A DNA stretch of 64,000 nucleotides from Paenibacillus sp. MSJ-34 (GTDB lineage Bacteria; Bacillota; Bacilli; Paenibacillales; Paenibacillaceae): positions 62,001 to 126,000 of the forward strand of contig NZ_JAHLPR010000008.1 of assembly GCF_018918005.1 (NCBI RefSeq). Reading direction: 5' to 3'. The notes beneath the pieces were generated by a model, which saw only the letters and a program-made list of their open reading frames with translations, had not been told where the DNA came from and made no database searches. The position numbers and the translations under genes are program-made. Positions 7,248 through 16,274 of this stretch are shown here, one piece after another (the stretch's first letter is position 1; each line of letters begins with the position of its first letter).

Positions 7248-8309
7248 ATGAACGAACGGGATCATCATATCAAATTGACCGCTTATTCGAGCAAAGGAGG
7301 ATGCGGCTGCAAAATCGGACCGGGCGAATTAAGCCAGGTGTTGCGGGACATTCCGCAAGGGACGCCGAATTCGAATTTGCTTGTCGGACTGGAGACGAGC
7401 GACGACGCGGGCGTGTTCCGCATCAATGACGAACTGGCGCTGGTCCAGACCGTCGATTTTTTTACGCCGATTGTGGACGACCCTTATTCGTTCGGGCAAA
7501 TCGCAGCCGCCAATGCGCTCAGCGACGTATACGCGATGGGAGGGAAGCCGCTGACGGTTCTTAATATTGTCGCCTTCCCGATTACAAAGCTCGACAAAAG
7601 CGTGCTTGCCGCGATATTGCGCGGCGCCGCCGACAAAGTAAGCGAAGCCGGAGCAACGCTCGTAGGAGGGCATTCCATCGACGACAACGAACCGAAATTC
7701 GGATTGGCGGTAACGGGGACGATTCATCCGGACAAAGTGCGCACGAACGCGGGCGCCAAACCGGGGGACAAGCTGATACTGACAAAACCGATCGGCGTAG
7801 GCATCTTGACGACTTCGATCAAGAAGGATCAGCTGAACGAAGAAGAAATCAAGCGGGTCACCCAAGTGATGACGACATTGAATAAAACAGCTGCGGAAGC
7901 GATGGAACCGTACGCGGTGAACGCTTGTACGGATGTAACGGGCTTCGGACTGCTCGGCCATGCCGCGGAGATGGCAAAAGGAAGCGGCGTAGGGCTCCGG
8001 ATCGACCCCGGCCAAGTTCCGGTCTTGCCGCGGGTCCGCGAACTGGCGGAAGCGGGCTTCGTACCGGGAGGAACGAAGAACAACTATGCGCATGTGCAAG
8101 ATACGGTGACGTTCGCTTCGCATCTGGATCAAACGGATCGATGGATCCTTTGCGATGCGGTAACGTCGGGCGGACTGCTTATCGCCGCCGCCCGGGAAGG
8201 CGCCGACGATTTGCTGGCTGCGCTCCGTCAGGCAGGGGTGGAAGCAAGGATCGTCGGCGAAGCGGTCGCCGAACATCCGGGGCGTATCGTAGTGGGTACG
8301 ATCGAGTAG
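7248..8309 (+). CDS. selD: Selenophosphate synthase SelD
   Basis: Makes selenophosphate, the selenium donor, from selenide and ATP; 353 residues. The N-terminal glycine-rich active-site loop has Cys19 and Cys21 followed by Lys22 (GGCGCK), so this is the cysteine form and needs no selenocysteine itself. ATP-binding segments include LVGGHSIDDNEPKFGLAVTG and the DVTGFGLLGH motif. Start ATG 7248 has an AGGCAGGGAG site upstream. mnmH begins 24 nt after the stop, forming a two-gene operon. No selA, selB or SECIS-like element is in the window, so 2-selenouridine in tRNA is the visible use of its product. Confidence 0.96.
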   Translation: MNERDHHIKLTAYSSKGGCGCKIGPGELSQVLRDIPQGTPNSNLLVGLETSDDAGVFRINDELALVQTVDFFTPIVDDPYSFGQIAAANALSDVYAMGGKPLTVLNIVAFPITKLDKSVLAAILRGAADKVSEAGATLVGGHSIDDNEPKFGLAVTGTIHPDKVRTNAGAKPGDKLILTKPIGVGILTTSIKKDQLNEEEIKRVTQVMTTLNKTAAEAMEPYAVNACTDVTGFGLLGHAAEMAKGSGVGLRIDPGQVPVLPRVRELAEAGFVPGGTKNNYAHVQDTVTFASHLDQTDRWILCDAVTSGGLLIAAAREGADDLLAALRQAGVEARIVGEAVAEHPGRIVVGTIE

Positions 8310-8333
8310 AACTAGAAAAAGGAGTGCCGCTCG

Positions 8334-9362
8334 ATGTTTCAAGACATAACGATCGAACAATTGCGAGAACTTCAAAACGCCGGAGGCGTTCGTCTCATCG
8401 ACGTTCGCTCTCCGGGGGAATTTGCGGAATTTACGATACCGGGAAGCGTCAACATTCCGCTCTTCGATGACGAGGAACGCGCCGAAATCGGCACGATATA
8501 TAAGCAGATAAGCATCCAGGCTGCCAAGGACCGCGGCCTGGAGATCGTTTCGGCCAAGCTGCCGCATTTGGTGAGGCAGTTCCGGCAAATCGAAGGAAGG
8601 AAGGCCGTATTCTGCTGGCGCGGCGGCATGCGCAGCAAAACGACGGCAACCGTCCTTTCGTTGATGGGCATACAAGCCGATCGCTTGTCGGGAGGAATCC
8701 GCGCCTATCGGAATTGGGTCGTGGAGACGCTGGCGAATTACGATCTGCGTTCGCAAATGATTGTCGTCGCCGGCCGTACCGGAACCGGGAAGACGGAAAT
8801 ATTGCGGCACCTGGCGAAGTTCGGGTATCCCGTGATCGAACTGGAGCGACTCGCGCAACACCGCGGATCGGTATTCGGGCATATCGGCATGAAAGCGAGC
8901 AACCAGAAAACATTCGAGTCGCTGCTTGTACAGGAATTGGAGAAGTGGCGCGACACTCCGTATATCATTATCGAGGCGGAGAGCAAACGGATCGGCAAGG
9001 CGGTTTTGCCCGATTTCCTCGTCCAAGCGAAAACTAACGGCATCTCCATCTATGTGGACATGCCGTTAGCGCAACGAGTTCGCAATATTATGGAAGTGTA
9101 CAAGCCGCAAGAGCGCAAGCAGCAATATATTGAGGCGTTTCAAAAGATTAAAAAGCGAATCCATACGCCTGTCGCGGCTCTCATCGAATCGCTGCTGGGC
9201 GAAGACCGGTTCGAAGAAGCGATATCGCTTCTGCTTGAGCATTACTACGACCCGCGTTACGATTACGCTGCCGGCAATCAAGCGCAAATCGTTTGCGAAG
9301 CGGCGGACGTAGCCGATGCGGCCAGCCAAGTCGCCGAACAAATCAGACGCTTGCATCCATAG
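8334..9362 (+). CDS. mnmH: tRNA 2-selenouridine synthase MnmH (SelU)
   Basis: Replaces sulfur with selenium in the wobble 2-thiouridine of certain tRNAs, using selenophosphate; 342 residues. An N-terminal rhodanese domain (about 1-125) carries the catalytic Cys94 in CWRGGMRS, and a P-loop AGRTGTGKT lies at residues 146-154 in the C-terminal nucleotide-binding domain. An AAAAAGGAG site precedes the ATG. It follows selD at 24 nt, so the donor and user of selenium are co-expressed. It converges with the YheC/YheD-like operon only 6 nt away. Confidence 0.95.
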   Translation: MFQDITIEQLRELQNAGGVRLIDVRSPGEFAEFTIPGSVNIPLFDDEERAEIGTIYKQISIQAAKDRGLEIVSAKLPHLVRQFRQIEGRKAVFCWRGGMRSKTTATVLSLMGIQADRLSGGIRAYRNWVVETLANYDLRSQMIVVAGRTGTGKTEILRHLAKFGYPVIELERLAQHRGSVFGHIGMKASNQKTFESLLVQELEKWRDTPYIIIEAESKRIGKAVLPDFLVQAKTNGISIYVDMPLAQRVRNIMEVYKPQERKQQYIEAFQKIKKRIHTPVAALIESLLGEDRFEEAISLLLEHYYDPRYDYAAGNQAQIVCEAADVADAASQVAEQIRRLHP

Positions 9363-9368
9363 CGAAGA

Positions 9369-10514
9369 TTATTTCCGTTCTTTGCTTGTGGCCGTTTTTT
9401 TGGCTCGTTTTACTTTGAGCGCTTTTTGGTTATACAACCATAACGCGTATTCGAGCGGTTTCGAGATCGCCTGGTTGTAAGTTTCCTTTTCACCGGCTAG
9501 CTGAAACACTTCGCGGGCCGGCTTCGGATTCACTTCAAGCAGCCAGACGTTTCCGTCGCGGTCGATGGCCAAATCGAGCGCCAGCTCGCAGAGCGCTCCA
9601 TATTTTTGTTCCAAATGTTTGGCGGTTTCCACGCCTAGCTTCTCGGCCGTTTCTTTTACCTGCTTGATTTTCTCTTCGTCTTCGATCCACACTTCAAGCA
9701 GCTTTAACATTCCGACGGCAATTCCTCCGCCGTGCAAATTGGACGTGACGCTCTTTTGCGGACCGACGCGCCCGGCACAGCCTGTCACCCCCCAATTGCC
9801 GCTGCCGTCCTTTTGCACCAGCATGCGGTAATCGTGCACGCGCCCGTCAGGCAGCTTCACCTGTATTCCTTTTTGAACGATATAAGGACGGTTGGACGTC
9901 CAAACGTTCAGCTTCGCTCCTAACGTGGCGGCGTGAATTTTTTGCGGATGAATGATTTTACGGCGCAAATCGCGGCCTTGAATATAAAATAATTTCGGAT
10001 TTTTACATTTTTCGATCCGCATAATGCCGCGGCCCCCGGTGCCGTTGATCGGCTTGACGAACACGATTCCTTCCCGTTTCAACATTTGAAGCACATCATC
10101 GGGGGAAGTAAACACTTTGGTAGCCGGCAAATGGGGGCTGATGAGCGAATTTTCCTTGAGCGTTTGATACGTACTCCATTTGTCGCCGAGCGGACGGTTA
10201 AGGAACAGGAGCGAATGATAGCGGGAACGGAACTGCCTTAACTGGGTGAAACGGTAGCTTTTTTGCAGACGCGCGCGGTCGAAGATGAGATTGGGAAAGG
10301 ACGTCCATTTACGCGTCCATTTATTCGATTGAACTTGATAAAACATGCCGTTGATCAGCTTTTTGCGCTGATCGACGTCCTCCGGCGTAAAAACGAATAA
10401 ATCGATGCCGATTTTTTTGCCGGCGATCGTCATTTTTTGATAGATGGACCGCTCTTCCAATTGTTTTTTCTCATTCATATATATCGTTAAAATACCTAGG
10501 ACGGGTTGAGGCAA
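9369..10514 (-). CDS. YheC/YheD-like ATP-grasp protein (short form, cluster gene 6)
   Basis: A 381-residue ATP-grasp protein of the endospore coat-associated YheC/YheD family. It begins directly with the LGILTIYM strand, so it is the short form lacking the N-terminal barrel of the long paralogues. The ATP-grasp core shows the nucleotide-binding lysine region VFVKPINGTGGRGI, HDYRMLVQKD, and the metal-binding end LLEVNPKP with Glu and Asn retained. The TTG at 10514 has AGAAGGTGA upstream at proper spacing. It begins 6 nt after the GNAT gene and is last in the operon. The lysine-rich C-terminal tail is unusual. The ligation it performs is unknown. Confidence 0.88.
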   Translation of the reverse strand: MPQPVLGILTIYMNEKKQLEERSIYQKMTIAGKKIGIDLFVFTPEDVDQRKKLINGMFYQVQSNKWTRKWTSFPNLIFDRARLQKSYRFTQLRQFRSRYHSLLFLNRPLGDKWSTYQTLKENSLISPHLPATKVFTSPDDVLQMLKREGIVFVKPINGTGGRGIMRIEKCKNPKLFYIQGRDLRRKIIHPQKIHAATLGAKLNVWTSNRPYIVQKGIQVKLPDGRVHDYRMLVQKDGSGNWGVTGCAGRVGPQKSVTSNLHGGGIAVGMLKLLEVWIEDEEKIKQVKETAEKLGVETAKHLEQKYGALCELALDLAIDRDGNVWLLEVNPKPAREVFQLAGEKETYNQAISKPLEYALWLYNQKALKVKRAKKTATSKERK

Positions 10515-10520
10515 ACAAAT

Positions 10521-11027
10521 TCACCTTCTTTGCGATCCTTTTGTAAGAGACTGTGCGGTTTTGACGGCAACCGGCCGGCTTTCGAAATGAAAGGTAGGCT
10601 TTCCGGTCGGTCCGTCGGACATGTGCGCCGCCACAAGCCCCGCTTTAAAACACATCTGTATGCTGGCCGCATTGTCCAGCGCCACCTGGCACATCAACTG
10701 CCCCAAACGCGAAGTTTGTTCCAGAAGCAGCTTGGTGCCGATCTCTTGCTTCCGATAGTCCGGATGGACGATGACGATGCAAGTTTCCCGGCCGAAATCG
10801 GAGACGAAAGAGAAGCCAACCAGCCGCTTTTTGCCGTCGACGGATACGGTCGCGGTGACGATTTGCGTTCCCCGCCTGCGCAAATGCTCGGGAGCGAGCT
10901 TTGCCAACCGATCGAAGGCGTCCGTCGTAATTCGGCCGTCGCCGTATTTGGTAACAAATCGGAGCAGCATTTGCTTTGATTTGGGCCACTTATCCGCGTT
11001 GCCCGGTTCAATGACTCGTATTTTCAT
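10521..11027 (-). CDS. GNAT family N-acetyltransferase within the ATP-grasp cluster
   Basis: A 168-residue GNAT-fold protein. The central beta-strand and loop with FVSDFGRETCIVIVHPDYRKQEIGTKLL (about 75-102) match the acetyl-CoA-binding motif A region, here with QEIGT in place of the common Q/RxxGxG/A. The next segment, CQVALDNAASIQMCFKAGL, is the typical helix-strand ending. It lies 11 nt downstream of one ATP-grasp gene and 6 nt upstream of another, so it belongs to the operon and probably acylates a product or substrate of the ligases, or a coat component. Neither donor nor acceptor can be read from sequence. Confidence 0.8.
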   Translation of the reverse strand: MKIRVIEPGNADKWPKSKQMLLRFVTKYGDGRITTDAFDRLAKLAPEHLRRRGTQIVTATVSVDGKKRLVGFSFVSDFGRETCIVIVHPDYRKQEIGTKLLLEQTSRLGQLMCQVALDNAASIQMCFKAGLVAAHMSDGPTGKPTFHFESRPVAVKTAQSLTKGSQRR

Positions 11028-11038
11028 CGCCTATAACC

Positions 11039-12151
11039 TCACTTCGCTTTTACCAAAAAATGGCTGTACTGAAAAATGCGTTCCAATGAGCGCTTTCTTA
11101 TATGCGGCTCATCGAATTTCATCGGCTTGGAATTCGCTTCGAAAAACCAAACGCCGCCTTGCTGGTCGATGCCGAGATCCATCGACATTTCGCCAAGCAA
11201 ATAGCCGGAACCGCGCTCGATTTGTCTGGCGATGAGCAAGGCCGTGTTTTTGGCGCGAACCAGGATTCGCTTCGATCCTTCGGGCCCGAAGGACGCTTCC
11301 AGCAGCTTTACCGGGTCTTCGATGCTGCCGCCGCGCGGAACATGGGTTGTAATGCTTGAAGAACCGGCTACGCGGGCGCCGACCCCGGAAATATCCCATT
11401 GCCCTTTTTGATTTTTTTGCACGAGGACGCGCAAATCGTACGGGCGCCGGTTCGTGGAGACGAGTTCGATGCCTTGCTGTACGATATAGCGCATCGATCC
11501 GGCTTCCTTCTTAATACGTGCCCAAAGTTTGCCAATCGTGGCGCATCTGTAAGTCGAACTTTTCTTCTTATTTTGGATTTGAAGTTTGAAAGGAAGCGGT
11601 TTGGCGGGTTGATATTTAATTGTCATAATACCCGCCCCGGCTTTACCGCTTTCCGGTTTCAAAAATAAAAACGGATGTTTGAGCAATTGTTTCCCGAGCT
11701 CCGTCGAACTTGTCATTCTGCGGGTGAGCGGAATGAAGGGACGCGTCGTCTTCGATTTGCGCAGCCACTCGAACAAGTTCCATTTATTGAAAAAATAAGG
11801 GTTGAATATGCGTATGTTCGGATGCTTCAAACATTCGTCGATTTTCCGCTGCACGGAAGGGGCAAGTTCGTCCTCGCGCAGCGGGATCCGATTATAGATG
11901 ACGTTAGGCAGCGGGAACCATTGCTGCACCCATACCTTTTGCTCGAAATCGAACGTGTAGCCAATCACTTTTTTGGCCGAAAGCTTTAAATCTTTCGCCG
12001 TAACGATATAGATCGGATAGCCGGCCTCCTTTCCCAATTTCAGCAAATCCATAAAATTGTCGCGATTGCCGCGGAAAAACAGCTTGTCGTCATCCACCGT
12101 CAAGATGGCGATGGTCGGCCGGGTCGAATTTGGTTCAGCGTTGGCGCTCAC
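11039..12151 (-). CDS. YheC/YheD-like ATP-grasp protein (short form, cluster gene 4)
   Basis: A 370-residue short-form family member. Visible elements are the start strand IAILTVDDD, the conserved PLPNVIYNRIP segment near residue 85, the ATP-binding FLFLKPESGKAGAGI, YDLRVLVQKN and the metal-binding FFEANSKP. The GTG at 12151 overlaps the stop of the preceding gene by 4 nt (GTGA), with GGAGGAGGG upstream, so translation is coupled. It pairs with the long-form gene before it. Location in the spore coat is inferred from B. subtilis YheC/YheD. Confidence 0.88.
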   Translation of the reverse strand: MSANAEPNSTRPTIAILTVDDDKLFFRGNRDNFMDLLKLGKEAGYPIYIVTAKDLKLSAKKVIGYTFDFEQKVWVQQWFPLPNVIYNRIPLREDELAPSVQRKIDECLKHPNIRIFNPYFFNKWNLFEWLRKSKTTRPFIPLTRRMTSSTELGKQLLKHPFLFLKPESGKAGAGIMTIKYQPAKPLPFKLQIQNKKKSSTYRCATIGKLWARIKKEAGSMRYIVQQGIELVSTNRRPYDLRVLVQKNQKGQWDISGVGARVAGSSSITTHVPRGGSIEDPVKLLEASFGPEGSKRILVRAKNTALLIARQIERGSGYLLGEMSMDLGIDQQGGVWFFEANSKPMKFDEPHIRKRSLERIFQYSHFLVKAK

Positions 12152-13521
12152 TGTTCATCCCTCCTCCGGAATTTGCTGAGGTAGAGGCAATGCTCGAAAA
12201 TATGGGTTAACGAAGATCTTCCTTCCGACCTCAGCGAGGGATGCTTGAATATGGAGCGTCCCGGTTTGGAATTCGCCTCGAACATCCAGACGCGTTCGTC
12301 TTGGTCGATCCCGATGTCGAAACCAAGTTCGCCGAGCAGATGCGGGTAGTTGCGCTCGATCGCTTCGGCTAATTTGATCGCCACTTGTTTGGCGTTATGC
12401 AGTACGTCGGACGCGCGCGAACCGAACGTACGGGATAATGCCTGCTCGGGAGTGAGCAGCTGGCCGCCGTTCTTCAAATGGGTCGTCACGCTCCCTTTCC
12501 CGGCTTTTTTCGCTCCGATGCCGACGACAACCCATTCGTTCTTGCCGTTCTTATGCATATGAAAGCGAAAATCGATCGGGCAGCTGTCGATTTCAATCAG
12601 CCGGATGCCTTGCTGCACGACATAATTGCGCAAGGAGCGCCCATGCCTGGCATGAAGCATTCTCATCATGCTGTTGAAACTGCTGAACCGCAGCAGCACG
12701 TTCGAGCCGCTTCGGCGATATCGGGCGAAATAGCCTTTTTTCGGATGATAGATTAAACGGTAGATGCCTTTGCCAAGGCTGCCCGCCGTTGGTTTGTAAT
12801 AAACGAAATGATGCTTTTCGAGCATTTCCTTCATTTTATCCGGACTGGGACCGTTGAACGATTCGGGAACGTACCGGTACGACTCCGGTTCGTTTTCCAG
12901 CAATGCGTAGACATCGGATTTATTGAAAAAGCTCCAGTTGAAAAAAGGGATCTTTTTGCGAATAAACCTTTCCCGCAAACTGTTGACGGCGGCGCCCGTC
13001 TCCGCCCGCCTGCTTGGCAGCCGATTGTAGATCACGTCGGGCAAAGGGACGGTTTTGCGCGTCCAACCGCCCGTTTCGCTAAGAAAATATGCCAAAATGG
13101 TTTCCTGCTGCCAATTGATATCCCGCGGCGTAAAGGCGAATATATACGCTCTCTTGTTCCCTTCGCGCAGAAGCTGCTTAATAAAACCGGTACGGTTTCC
13201 GAACGGATGCGTGACGGACCGGACGGCGCTGTCGGATAAAACGCCGATTAAAGGGCCGATATGGACTTCGTCGTTGTTGTTCAAGAGCATGATGCTGCCG
13301 GCTTTCGGCACTCGGATCGAATTGCGTATTCCTGCCGGCAAATAAAGATGTTTGCCCGACTTTTTGATCGGCTTGATCGTCGCCGAGACGCTAATCTTTC
13401 CCAAACGCAAATAAATCGATTTCTTCCCGGACAGTTTCAGCATTTTCAGCAAGGAATTGGATACATAGACGACCTTTTCGGGTTGCTGCGTAAAATGAAC
13501 ATTACAAAAAGTCAAACTCAT
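12148..13521 (-). CDS. YheD-like ATP-grasp protein (long form, cluster gene 3)
   Basis: A 457-residue long-form paralogue. About 100 N-terminal residues, with strands VYVSNSLLKML, YLRLGKISVSATI and the turn of LIGVLSD, resemble a small beta-barrel and precede the ATP-grasp core. Core motifs are PLPDVIYNRLP, YYKPTAGSLGKGI, IDFRFHMHKN and the metal-binding FEANSKP. The ATG at 13521 overlaps the upstream gene's stop by 4 nt, and AGGAGGG lies 8 nt upstream. B. subtilis YheD, which is of similar length, localises to the forespore surface. Activity appears intact; the substrate is unknown. Confidence 0.88.
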   Translation of the reverse strand: MSLTFCNVHFTQQPEKVVYVSNSLLKMLKLSGKKSIYLRLGKISVSATIKPIKKSGKHLYLPAGIRNSIRVPKAGSIMLLNNNDEVHIGPLIGVLSDSAVRSVTHPFGNRTGFIKQLLREGNKRAYIFAFTPRDINWQQETILAYFLSETGGWTRKTVPLPDVIYNRLPSRRAETGAAVNSLRERFIRKKIPFFNWSFFNKSDVYALLENEPESYRYVPESFNGPSPDKMKEMLEKHHFVYYKPTAGSLGKGIYRLIYHPKKGYFARYRRSGSNVLLRFSSFNSMMRMLHARHGRSLRNYVVQQGIRLIEIDSCPIDFRFHMHKNGKNEWVVVGIGAKKAGKGSVTTHLKNGGQLLTPEQALSRTFGSRASDVLHNAKQVAIKLAEAIERNYPHLLGELGFDIGIDQDERVWMFEANSKPGRSIFKHPSLRSEGRSSLTHIFEHCLYLSKFRRRDEQ

Positions 13522-14636
13522 GAATTGACCCTCCTAAGTTGTCGAAGCACTAAATAGCGGGCATATCGAATCGGATTTTCAACGGATTCGGCGGAGCTTT
13601 CCGTATCGCCTATTCGTAAAAAAACGGTACGTCCGGGTTTGGAATTCACTTCCAAAATCCATAAACGCCCTTGCCAATCGACGCCGAAATCGATGCCGAG
13701 TTCTACAAGTCTTCCGTGGCCGGATTCCAATATCTCGGGAATCCGGGCGGAAAGCTGCCGGATTTGCTCGATGATCGCTTCTCCTTTTTCTTTGCCGAAT
13801 TCCTGTTCCAAAAAAGGGGATACTTTCGCCGCTTGCCCGCCGCCGTGCAAATTGGAGGTTAAGGTGCCGGTTTTTCCTTTCCTGACGGCCATGCCCGTCA
13901 ATTGCCATAAGCCGTTCTCTCCTTTTTGCACTAAGGCGCGAATGTCGAACGGTTCGCCGTTGCGGTTGTTCAAGCGCAAATAAGTTTGCACGATAAACTT
14001 GCGCGATCCGATAAACCGGCGAATCCATCCGAAGCCTGCCGCCGCTTCCCGAAATGTTTTGCGGATCAAACGATTGGCCTGATCCCGTCCATGAACGTGC
14101 ATTTTGCCGTTTTCCTCATCGAGACGCACGTACAACGTATTTTTCCCGTGACTGCCGCTATGCGGTTTCAGAAACGCTTCGCCATCATGATCGTCAAGCC
14201 AGCTCCGGAGTTGCTGCGAGCCTTCGTATTCCACCGTTTCCGGAACGTAGGGCAGAATTGCGGCGTCTTTGATCAACATGCGGTATACGCTCCATTTGCC
14301 TTTCAGCCCGTTTCCCAAAAACAAAATGTTACGGCGTTTCATCATCCGTTCCAACGCCTCCCGGACTTTGGCGTACTGTTCCCAACTCGAGTAACTGCAC
14401 CGGTCGTAAATGATCGAAGGGAGAGGGAACATTCTATGCGTCCAACCCTGCTTCGTGTACGTATAGCCTGATACAATGCCTTCAGCCCGCAGCCATAAAG
14501 GCGAGAAGACGTAAACGAACAAACCGTATCGGCGGCCGATCAGGCATAATTTGCGAAAAAACGATTGTTCCGGAAACGGAAGCTTTCCTCTTGTTTCACA
14601 TATCATAATGCCAAGATAATGCTCAGCCTTGTTCAT
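13518..14636 (-). CDS. YheC-like ATP-grasp protein (short form, cluster gene 2)
   Basis: A 372-residue short-form member. It starts with YLGIMICETRGK, then PLPSIIYDR, the ATP-binding FLKPHSGSHGKNT, FDIRALVQKG and the metal-binding LEVNSKPGR. I placed the start at ATG 14636, where TAGGAG lies 10 nt upstream; an earlier in-frame start at 14669 has no site. It follows the first long-form gene at a 53-nt gap and overlaps the next by 4 nt. The KxxxGSHGKN loop differs slightly from its paralogues (GSLGKG), so substrate or nucleotide handling may differ. Confidence 0.88.
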   Translation of the reverse strand: MNKAEHYLGIMICETRGKLPFPEQSFFRKLCLIGRRYGLFVYVFSPLWLRAEGIVSGYTYTKQGWTHRMFPLPSIIYDRCSYSSWEQYAKVREALERMMKRRNILFLGNGLKGKWSVYRMLIKDAAILPYVPETVEYEGSQQLRSWLDDHDGEAFLKPHSGSHGKNTLYVRLDEENGKMHVHGRDQANRLIRKTFREAAAGFGWIRRFIGSRKFIVQTYLRLNNRNGEPFDIRALVQKGENGLWQLTGMAVRKGKTGTLTSNLHGGGQAAKVSPFLEQEFGKEKGEAIIEQIRQLSARIPEILESGHGRLVELGIDFGVDWQGRLWILEVNSKPGRTVFLRIGDTESSAESVENPIRYARYLVLRQLRRVNS

Positions 14637-14689
14637 AGGCAACGCTCCTAAGTTGTTACGAAGTTGCACGCGCTTCGAAAGCTGCGTCC

Positions 14690-16057
14690 TTAGAAACCCG
14701 ACAAAAAGCAGGCGTACTGGATCATCTGTTTGACCGACGGCCTGATCTTCGTGTCGCTCAGCGGCGTGTTGTCGTTTTTGGACGGTTTGGAATTGACTTC
14801 AAGCAGCCAGACGCGCCCGTTCGTGTCAAGCGCGAGGTCAATGCCAAGCTCGCCGAAATGGGCGGGGATATGCGTATCCACCCCTTTGGCGATTTCCAGA
14901 GCCGCCTTATGCAGTTTCGCCTGCGCATCCATTTTCGTTTGCGGGGAAACGACCGATTTGACGACCGCTTCCTTCACCGTGCTTAGCGAACCGCCGCGGG
15001 CAAGATTGGAGACGAAATGCTGATCGCCGGCGATTCTGGCGACGACGGAGGTGACGGTCCATTTGCCGGTATCGTTTTTTTGCACAAGCGCGCGAAAATC
15101 GACAGGCCGTTTATTGTTTTCGATCAGCGTGAGGCCTTGCTGAATTTGGTACCGGGTCGTCTTCATTTTGCCGGAAATGCTGGAGAACAGTTTGTGCAAG
15201 CTGCTGAATGTTTGCTTGCGCGTGCCGTTAATCGTCGTATAGTATACGTTGTAGTGATTGTCGGGCGATTTGGCGATTCGGATAATCCCTTTCCCGAGAC
15301 TGCCGCGCACCGGCTTGAGGAAGACGACTTGATGGCGCGAGCACATCGTTTTCAGCATGGAGAAATTGCGAAGCAAGTGGGATTCGGGCAAATAACGCAA
15401 CAAAGCCGCGTCGCTTTTCAAAGCGTCGAACACTTCCGTTTTATCGAGAAATTTTTCGTTAAAAATACTTGTACGATAGCGCGATTTTACTTCTTTCATG
15501 AAATGCTGTACGCTAGGTTTATTCTCCAGTTTTCTCGAAGTAAGTCGATTATTGATGACGTCGGCGATCGGCACCGTCATCCGGTGCCAGCCGTCGGAGT
15601 ATACCCAGCCTTGCAATTGAGTCGTATTCGAGCCGATGAGATCCGGAGTGAAAAAATAGACGTAAGCGCCTTGCTTCTGACAAGCGTCAACCAGTTCTTT
15701 ACAGAACGACGTAATGGAGCCGAACGGCTTGTCGGGCATGTTCGGATAGTCCCGGCTGATCAGAACGCTAATGAGCGGGCCCATACTTAACGTGTTAATG
15801 CCTTGCTTATAGTTCATTCGAATGTATGAGCCGGAGATCAGTCCCATTTTGCGAGCCAAAACTTGATTGATTCGCAGTCCGTCGTAACGCGGTACCGGCA
15901 CCACTTTCACGTTTTGTTTGAACGAACCGAATCGAAGCGTCAAGTTTTGGTTGGTAGGAATTTTCCACAGTTTCACGTAGCTATCGCCTAACATAAGAAC
16001 ATGTTCTTGCATGATGCCGGAACTGATCACTTGGATTAACACTTTTGATTTAGGCAT
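14690..16057 (-). CDS. YheD-like ATP-grasp protein (long form, first gene of cluster)
   Basis: A 455-residue long-form family member and the promoter-proximal gene of the operon. The N-terminal barrel-like part (about 1-105) contains VLMLGDSYVKLWKI and IRMNYKQGINTLSMGP; the core has VPIADVINNRL, VVFLKPVRGSLGKGI, VDFRALVQKN and WLLEVNSKPS. I chose ATG 16057, preceded by AAGGAGATCC; a longer frame to 16162 adds 35 residues without a binding site. A CATATGATA element on the minus strand lies 90 nt upstream. The family is mother-cell expressed in B. subtilis. Confidence 0.88.
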   Translation of the reverse strand: MPKSKVLIQVISSGIMQEHVLMLGDSYVKLWKIPTNQNLTLRFGSFKQNVKVVPVPRYDGLRINQVLARKMGLISGSYIRMNYKQGINTLSMGPLISVLISRDYPNMPDKPFGSITSFCKELVDACQKQGAYVYFFTPDLIGSNTTQLQGWVYSDGWHRMTVPIADVINNRLTSRKLENKPSVQHFMKEVKSRYRTSIFNEKFLDKTEVFDALKSDAALLRYLPESHLLRNFSMLKTMCSRHQVVFLKPVRGSLGKGIIRIAKSPDNHYNVYYTTINGTRKQTFSSLHKLFSSISGKMKTTRYQIQQGLTLIENNKRPVDFRALVQKNDTGKWTVTSVVARIAGDQHFVSNLARGGSLSTVKEAVVKSVVSPQTKMDAQAKLHKAALEIAKGVDTHIPAHFGELGIDLALDTNGRVWLLEVNSKPSKNDNTPLSDTKIRPSVKQMIQYACFLSGF

Positions 16058-16146
16058 CGTGGATCTCCTTCCAACATCATCTTGTGGTTGCTGTTGCAGT
16101 TCGTTTGTCAAGAAAAACATGCTATCCGCTTTGGGATCGAATAATG

Positions 16147-16155
16147 TATCATATG
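16147..16155 (-). promoter_or_regulatory. Candidate sigma-E/sigma-K -10 element of the ATP-grasp operon
   Basis: On the minus strand CATATGATA fits CATANNNTA, with an AC dinucleotide about 17 nt further upstream as expected for sigma-K. It lies 90 nt from the first start codon. The pattern is short, so chance is possible. Confidence 0.35.
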
Positions 16156-16274
16156 AGGACATATATACCTTGGTGATTGACCCACATACGAAAAGTGCGC
16201 TCCGAATTCCTTGGGCGCTTGCGGCCGTATGATCCGCCTATCACTTACTGAACATCGACAAAGGAATGGTACGT

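Noticed and set aside
7329-9026. A 565-codon open frame antisense to selD-mnmH
   Set aside because: Same reason: antisense shadow of two certain genes.
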